From positions 1 to 28,182 of the forward strand of contig CAYMFM010000050.1 in the NCBI GenBank assembly GCA_964389685.1: a DNA stretch of 28,182 nt, in the 5' to 3' direction. Source of the stretch: G020353115 sp964389685 (GTDB taxonomy: Bacteria; Bacteroidota; Bacteroidia; Bacteroidales; VadinHA17). Positions 24,839-28,182 of the stretch are shown piece by piece; within the stretch, counting starts at the first letter, position 1, and each line of letters starts with the position of its first letter. Position numbers and translations under genes: made by a program. Below the pieces are notes generated by a model. It was given only the letters and a program-made list of their open reading frames with translations. It was not told the DNA's origin and made no database searches.

Positions 24839-25489
24839 ATGTTAGGTGATATTCTGTTGATTAATGATATGCATAAGGATGCTGCAAAAGCCATCCGGGA
24901 ATACGTGCAAAAAGATCTGAAGAAGAAAGGAAGGCGGTGCAGATATATTGTTGGTATCTCCGGAGAATCGGGATCGGGGAAATCCGAACTGGCCCATGCA
25001 CTGGGAAAACTATTGAAACAGGATAAAATCCGTGTGAAGGTTATTCATACCGACAATTATTACAAAATACAACCCCTGTTAAGGGAGGAATGGCGAAGGA
25101 ATAAAGGATTTGATAAAATTGGCCTGGATGAATACGACTGGGTGAAAATAAGAAAGACCATCCGTGATTTCAAGGAGGCTCAGGAATGCGTTATTCCTTG
25201 TATCGACCTGATTCCCGAACAGGTTGATAAACTGATCACCGACTTCAGCAAGATCGACCTGCTAATTATCGATGGCCTTTATGCCATCAATGCAGAGGAG
25301 ATCGATCTGCGCATTTTTATTGACCTGACCTACAGGGAGACTAAAATCAATCAAATCCTTCGTTTGAAAGAGGCGATAACTGACTTTCGTCTCCAGATTC
25401 TCGAGCGTGAACATCGCAGCGTTGCATCCCTCAGGCCGTTGGCAGACCTGGTCGTGGATAAAGCTTACCAGGTTGGAGAAGCAAGGTAA
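24839..25489 (+). CDS. P-loop kinase of the uridine kinase/phosphoribulokinase family, substrate unknown
   Basis: This 216-residue protein has a short helical N-terminus and then IVGISGESGSGKSE with Walker A at 42-49. HTDNYY (Asp72) and a FDKIGLDEYDW segment follow, equivalent to the substrate-binding D-x-F/Y-Y and F-D-x-P-D-A-x-D-W of uridine kinase, then LLIIDGLYA, the Walker B-like strand. The lid region ends with LQILEREHRSV. It is clearly in the uridine kinase-like superfamily but differs at the nucleoside-contact segments. It begins 10 bp after the phosphorylase fusion, so the two are almost certainly co-transcribed. A sugar or nucleoside role is possible; phosphorylation of the glucose freed by the phosphorylase is my inference. 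Confidence 0.85.
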   Translation: MLGDILLINDMHKDAAKAIREYVQKDLKKKGRRCRYIVGISGESGSGKSELAHALGKLLKQDKIRVKVIHTDNYYKIQPLLREEWRRNKGFDKIGLDEYDWVKIRKTIRDFKEAQECVIPCIDLIPEQVDKLITDFSKIDLLIIDGLYAINAEEIDLRIFIDLTYRETKINQILRLKEAITDFRLQILEREHRSVASLRPLADLVVDKAYQVGEAR

Positions 25490-25500
25490 GCAGAGTAAAT

Positions 25501-25700
25501 GGGGGTGTCTCAAAAGTCAAATTTTGGGTCATCCTGTCCAAAGGACTCCTTCGGAGAACTCCTGCCAGCCGGCAGGCAGGTGATTCAGGATCTCATAGTC
25601 CTGATTATTAATACATTGATATTCAATGGGAAACCGTTTCATGGACCGCAACTTGCCATACGTTTATAATTAAAGCCGGCAGACGCCTGCCTGCCGCAGG
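25501..25700. repeat. GC-rich palindromic repeat cluster between convergent genes
   Basis: CTCC-TTC-GGAG (25547-25557), CCTGCC-AGCC-GGCAGG (25561-25576), CAGGA/TCCTG (25586-25603) and CCTGC/GCAGG (25686-25700) are short hairpins. CGGCAGGCAGG (25570-25580) recurs inverted as CCTGCCTGCCG (25686-25696), so the roughly 105 bp between them could form a larger stem-loop. The same CCTGCC/GGCAGG vocabulary is seen at 8097-8111. I find no gene anywhere in the 313-bp gap (25490-25802); the palindromes may also act as terminators for both converging units. Confidence 0.5.
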
Positions 25701-25802
25701 ATGTTGTGAATTAATAAACAGAAGGTTAAATAAATGTTTATTTTGATTTTCAACCGCACAACGGGTTGGTTAATAGGTAAATAAAATTAGAATCCTGTTC
25801 CC

Positions 25803-27119
25803 TTATCCCCGTAAAACCAGCTTTACCAGATTGCCCAGTTTCGGTTTCACCCCCTGCATCAATATCAGGGTTCTGAAGATCCTTCCACCGGCCCAGACAG
25901 AAAAGAGCGTAAAAAGAATGACTCCAACCAGTCCGGCAACAGGCTGCCAGATGGGAATAGTCACGGGAGTGGCAAGCCTGATGATCATGAGTGTCGGTGT
26001 GAAGGGGGGTATCAATGAAAGTGTTGTTGCCATGCTTCCTGCCGGATTTTGTATAATGGGAACCATGATAAACAGTGGCAGAATGACCGGTATCATTGCC
26101 GGGAATTGAAGCGATTGGGCGTCCTTGTTGTCATTGCAGGCAGAACCCAGGGCAGCCATGGCGGATCCAACCATGATTACGAACAGGATGAGGTAAACAA
26201 AAAACCAGGGTAGTACATGATATGGGATCATATCCCCGACATTCATCTGTTTAGCTGCCACTATTCCGGCAATGACATAGACGGCTGATACCGTCATCGA
26301 AACGCTGATGCTTCCAAGGATTTTTCCCATCATGAACTGAAAGGGTGTGACCGATCCCAGCAGGACTTCTGCAATCCGTTCGATCTTCTCTTCCATAACC
26401 GCCGTAAGTAAGGGAACTGCACTCATCATGACCATCAGGAACATCAGCAGAACCATAATATAGGGGATGAGGAAAGTCTGGAGTTCATTGGTGTGTTGCG
26501 CATCCTGCACGTCTCCGGTTTTTCTGTCAACATTGATCAGTCCCATTCTTTCCGGATAGTTGTAGTGAAACAGGTCTCCGACTGCCTCTTCATCCAGATC
26601 CAATTCATCAATGCGAATCTGCCTGACCCGGTTATTGATTGGCCAGGTAAACCAGTTAATGACATCATCCATGAAGGCATGTTCGGAATAGTATATGATC
26701 CTTGCTTTCTCCGGATCATCTGCCGGGTGAACTATCCCAGGGCCGATTTCGATGAACGCATGCAAATCCTTCGATCGCACCCGGTCCGATAGTTTAATTT
26801 TGGTTTCGAAAAGAGATGCGCTGTCGGATTCAATGATTTCAAGGATGTAGGCTGACCTGACCTTTTCTCCGGTCTCCGGGTCAAAAATCTCATGACTGTT
26901 CCGGTACTCAGCTGTTTTTACCAGGGTATCGGCCATGATTTCCGAATGATCGATGATGGCTATCTTTTTATCATTGATATCGACTTTATCTTTAAGAAGC
27001 ATAAAGACAATCATGCTTCCACCCATTAACAGGGGAGCCAGAAGCAGTCCGATAATAAAACTCTTTGTCCGGACGGATGTCCGGTATTCCCGCAGGGTAA
27101 GTATCAGTATTTTACGCAT
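25803..27119 (-). CDS. ABC-2 type transporter permease (NatB-like)
   Basis: The frame is open upstream, but the ATG at 27119, overlapping the ATPase stop by 8 bp, gives the family start MRKILILTLREYRTSVRTKSF (438 residues). One helix (about 21-43) is followed by a soluble extracytoplasmic segment of about 190 residues, then five or six helices at the C-terminus beginning near FLIPYIMVLLMFLMVMMSA. This is the shape of NatB/YhaP-type permeases, which with a NatA-like ATPase export sodium, drugs or peptides. The coupling LLGSVTPFQFMMGKIL segment lies before the third helix region. The transported substrate is unknown. The gene is the second of a two-gene operon and converges with the kinase gene. 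Confidence 0.9.
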   Translation of the reverse strand: MRKILILTLREYRTSVRTKSFIIGLLLAPLLMGGSMIVFMLLKDKVDINDKKIAIIDHSEIMADTLVKTAEYRNSHEIFDPETGEKVRSAYILEIIESDSASLFETKIKLSDRVRSKDLHAFIEIGPGIVHPADDPEKARIIYYSEHAFMDDVINWFTWPINNRVRQIRIDELDLDEEAVGDLFHYNYPERMGLINVDRKTGDVQDAQHTNELQTFLIPYIMVLLMFLMVMMSAVPLLTAVMEEKIERIAEVLLGSVTPFQFMMGKILGSISVSMTVSAVYVIAGIVAAKQMNVGDMIPYHVLPWFFVYLILFVIMVGSAMAALGSACNDNKDAQSLQFPAMIPVILPLFIMVPIIQNPAGSMATTLSLIPPFTPTLMIIRLATPVTIPIWQPVAGLVGVILFTLFSVWAGGRIFRTLILMQGVKPKLGNLVKLVLRG

Positions 27120-28023
27120 CTTCTTCCTCTTTAGCTGCCGGACCGGCAATCCGTATAAAAATATCGTAAAGCGAAGGCCGGGTGATTTCAAATTTAGTTA
27201 CCCGGGTTTTTTGCAGGATGGCTGACAGGATATCCTGTGCATCAACCGAGGGTGAGATCCGGATCTCCTGCAGTTGTCCAAAGTCGTTTATCTTCTCGAT
27301 CCCCTTCAACTGGCTAAGAACGAACTTTCCGTTTTCTGCCTGTATCCGTATCGTATCGTTTCCATACCTGTCCTGTATGGAGGAGAGGGTTCCATCCAGT
27401 ACTTTCCTCCCTTTGAAGATCATGAAGATATAGTCACACATCTTTTCGGCAACGTTCATGTCGTGTGTGCTGAAAATAATGGTTGCCCCTTCTGCCCGCA
27501 GTTCAAGGATAGCGTTTTTAAGGACATCAACATTAACCGGGTCGAGTCCGCTAAAGGGTTCATCCAGGATGATCACCTCCGGTTTGTCAATGATGGTTGC
27601 GATAAACTGAAGTTTCTGGCTCATTCCTTTACTCAGGGTTTCAACTTTCTTATTAGCCCATTCGTCCAGTTCCAGTCGTTTTAACCAGTAATTGATCCGG
27701 TTGTTTATGTCTGTGCCATTTTTCAACTCAGCATGAAATTTAAGGATCTCCCTGACCTTCATTTTTTTGTAGAGCCCTCGCTCTTCAGGGAGATAGCCAA
27801 CCCGGTCAAGACGGGTGCCAAGGTGTTCGCTCCCAAGCAGTTTTATCACCCCACTGTCCGGATAAAGGATATTCATGATCATCCGGATGGTGGTGGTCTT
27901 ACCCGCTCCGTTGGGCCCGATGAAACCGTAAATGCTTCCTTTCGGCACAGCCAGGGAAAGATCATCAACCGCTTTAAAGTGGTTGAAGGTTTTAGTAATG
28001 TTTTGAATCTCAATTGTGTTCAT
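27112..28023 (-). CDS. ABC transporter ATP-binding protein (NatA-like)
   Basis: This 303-residue ATPase has Walker A GPNGAGKTT at 36-44, ABC signature LSKGMSQ at 130-136, Walker B VIILDEP at 150-156 and an FSTHDM H-loop. The Q-loop position reads YLPEERGLY (77-85), with glutamate instead of glutamine, as usual for NatA/YhaQ-type ATPases. The last roughly 85 residues form the extra C-terminal domain of ABC-2 exporters. It starts the operon with the permease gene, which overlaps its stop codon. The two proteins together make one exporter in the inner membrane. A good -7 box lies 70 bp upstream of the ATG. Confidence 0.95.
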   Translation of the reverse strand: MNTIEIQNITKTFNHFKAVDDLSLAVPKGSIYGFIGPNGAGKTTTIRMIMNILYPDSGVIKLLGSEHLGTRLDRVGYLPEERGLYKKMKVREILKFHAELKNGTDINNRINYWLKRLELDEWANKKVETLSKGMSQKLQFIATIIDKPEVIILDEPFSGLDPVNVDVLKNAILELRAEGATIIFSTHDMNVAEKMCDYIFMIFKGRKVLDGTLSSIQDRYGNDTIRIQAENGKFVLSQLKGIEKINDFGQLQEIRISPSVDAQDILSAILQKTRVTKFEITRPSLYDIFIRIAGPAAKEEEDA

Positions 28024-28090
28024 AAATTTTTTTCTAGAGGCTCCAATAGCATCAGCCTAATAAATTGAATGCATTCGAATAGTTGTGCAA

Positions 28091-28098
28091 CAAAAGTA
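28091..28098 (-). promoter_or_regulatory. -7 box for the ABC exporter operon
   Basis: The minus strand reads TACTTTTG, a full match to the Bacteroidota -7 consensus TAnnTTTG, about 68 bp upstream of the ATPase ATG at 28023. A TTG 14 bp further upstream is too close for a regular -33 element, so the upstream half is weak. Confidence 0.45.
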
Positions 28099-28136
28099 AA
28101 AAAACTTATTTTCAATGAATGTTTTTTGATTTAACC

Positions 28137-28159
28137 CGAAAAATTCTTTGAATTTTTCG
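28137..28159. repeat. Perfect 10-bp inverted repeat upstream of the ABC operon
   Basis: CGAAAAATTC (28137-28146) and GAATTTTTCG (28150-28159) form a perfect stem around a TTT loop. It lies about 40 bp upstream of the -7 box at 28091-28098. It could be an operator for the exporter operon or the terminator of a gene beyond the window edge. Confidence 0.4.
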
Positions 28160-28182
28160 CCATTTATGGCTGACGAAAAGTC

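Overview
The window looks like chromosomal DNA of a member of the Bacteroidota, probably of the Bacteroidales/Marinilabiliales type. The reasons are moderate G+C, many lipoprotein and secreted hydrolases, few Shine-Dalgarno sites, promoters resembling the Bacteroidota TAnnTTTG -7 box, and a family content (NtrC-type two-component pair, FtsX/MacB-type permease, GH127 lipoprotein, Dcp-like M3 peptidase, S9 peptidase, fused OtsAB) common in that phylum. There are no rRNA or tRNA genes, no CRISPR array and no transposase. All names rest on motif reading; no database search was possible.

Layout. 1-3230: a partial TPR lipoprotein gene (minus) diverges from an overlapping NtrC-family response regulator and histidine kinase pair (plus). 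3375-8080: a small secreted protein, an S9 peptidase and a GH127-type lipoprotein, possibly one transcription unit. 8081-8393: GC-rich hairpins between convergent genes. 8394-10493: M3 peptidase lipoprotein (minus). 10758-12287: UPF0371/DUF1846 protein (plus). 12382-14772: large FtsX/MacB-type permease (minus). 15077-15327: a MITE-like element with 23-bp terminal inverted repeats, directly upstream of a serine hydrolase lipoprotein (15356-16816, plus). 16941-21534: MscS channel, cation/proton antiporter and OtsA-OtsB trehalose synthase/phosphatase, all on the minus strand. 21664-25489: a beta-phosphoglucomutase/GH65 phosphorylase fusion and a P-loop kinase (plus), diverging from otsAB. 25490-25802: GC-rich palindromic repeats. 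25803-28023: an ABC-2 exporter (ATPase plus permease, minus).

How the genes may work together. Two themes stand out. First, a small regulon: a phased array of TGTTCA/TGAACA half-sites lies between the TPR lipoprotein and the regulator genes, and a closely related array lies upstream of the FtsX-type permease 14 kb away. Each array starts 92-93 bp upstream of the start predicted from a sigma-54-like -24/-12 sequence, the usual arrangement for an NtrC-type activator. Second, an osmoadaptation and trehalose-turnover island: synthesis (OtsAB), ion and pressure control (antiporter, MscS), and a divergent recycling arm (phosphorylase, beta-phosphoglucomutase and an unassigned kinase). The OtsA domain departs from the usual trehalose-phosphate synthase signatures at positions expected to contact substrate, so its exact product is open.
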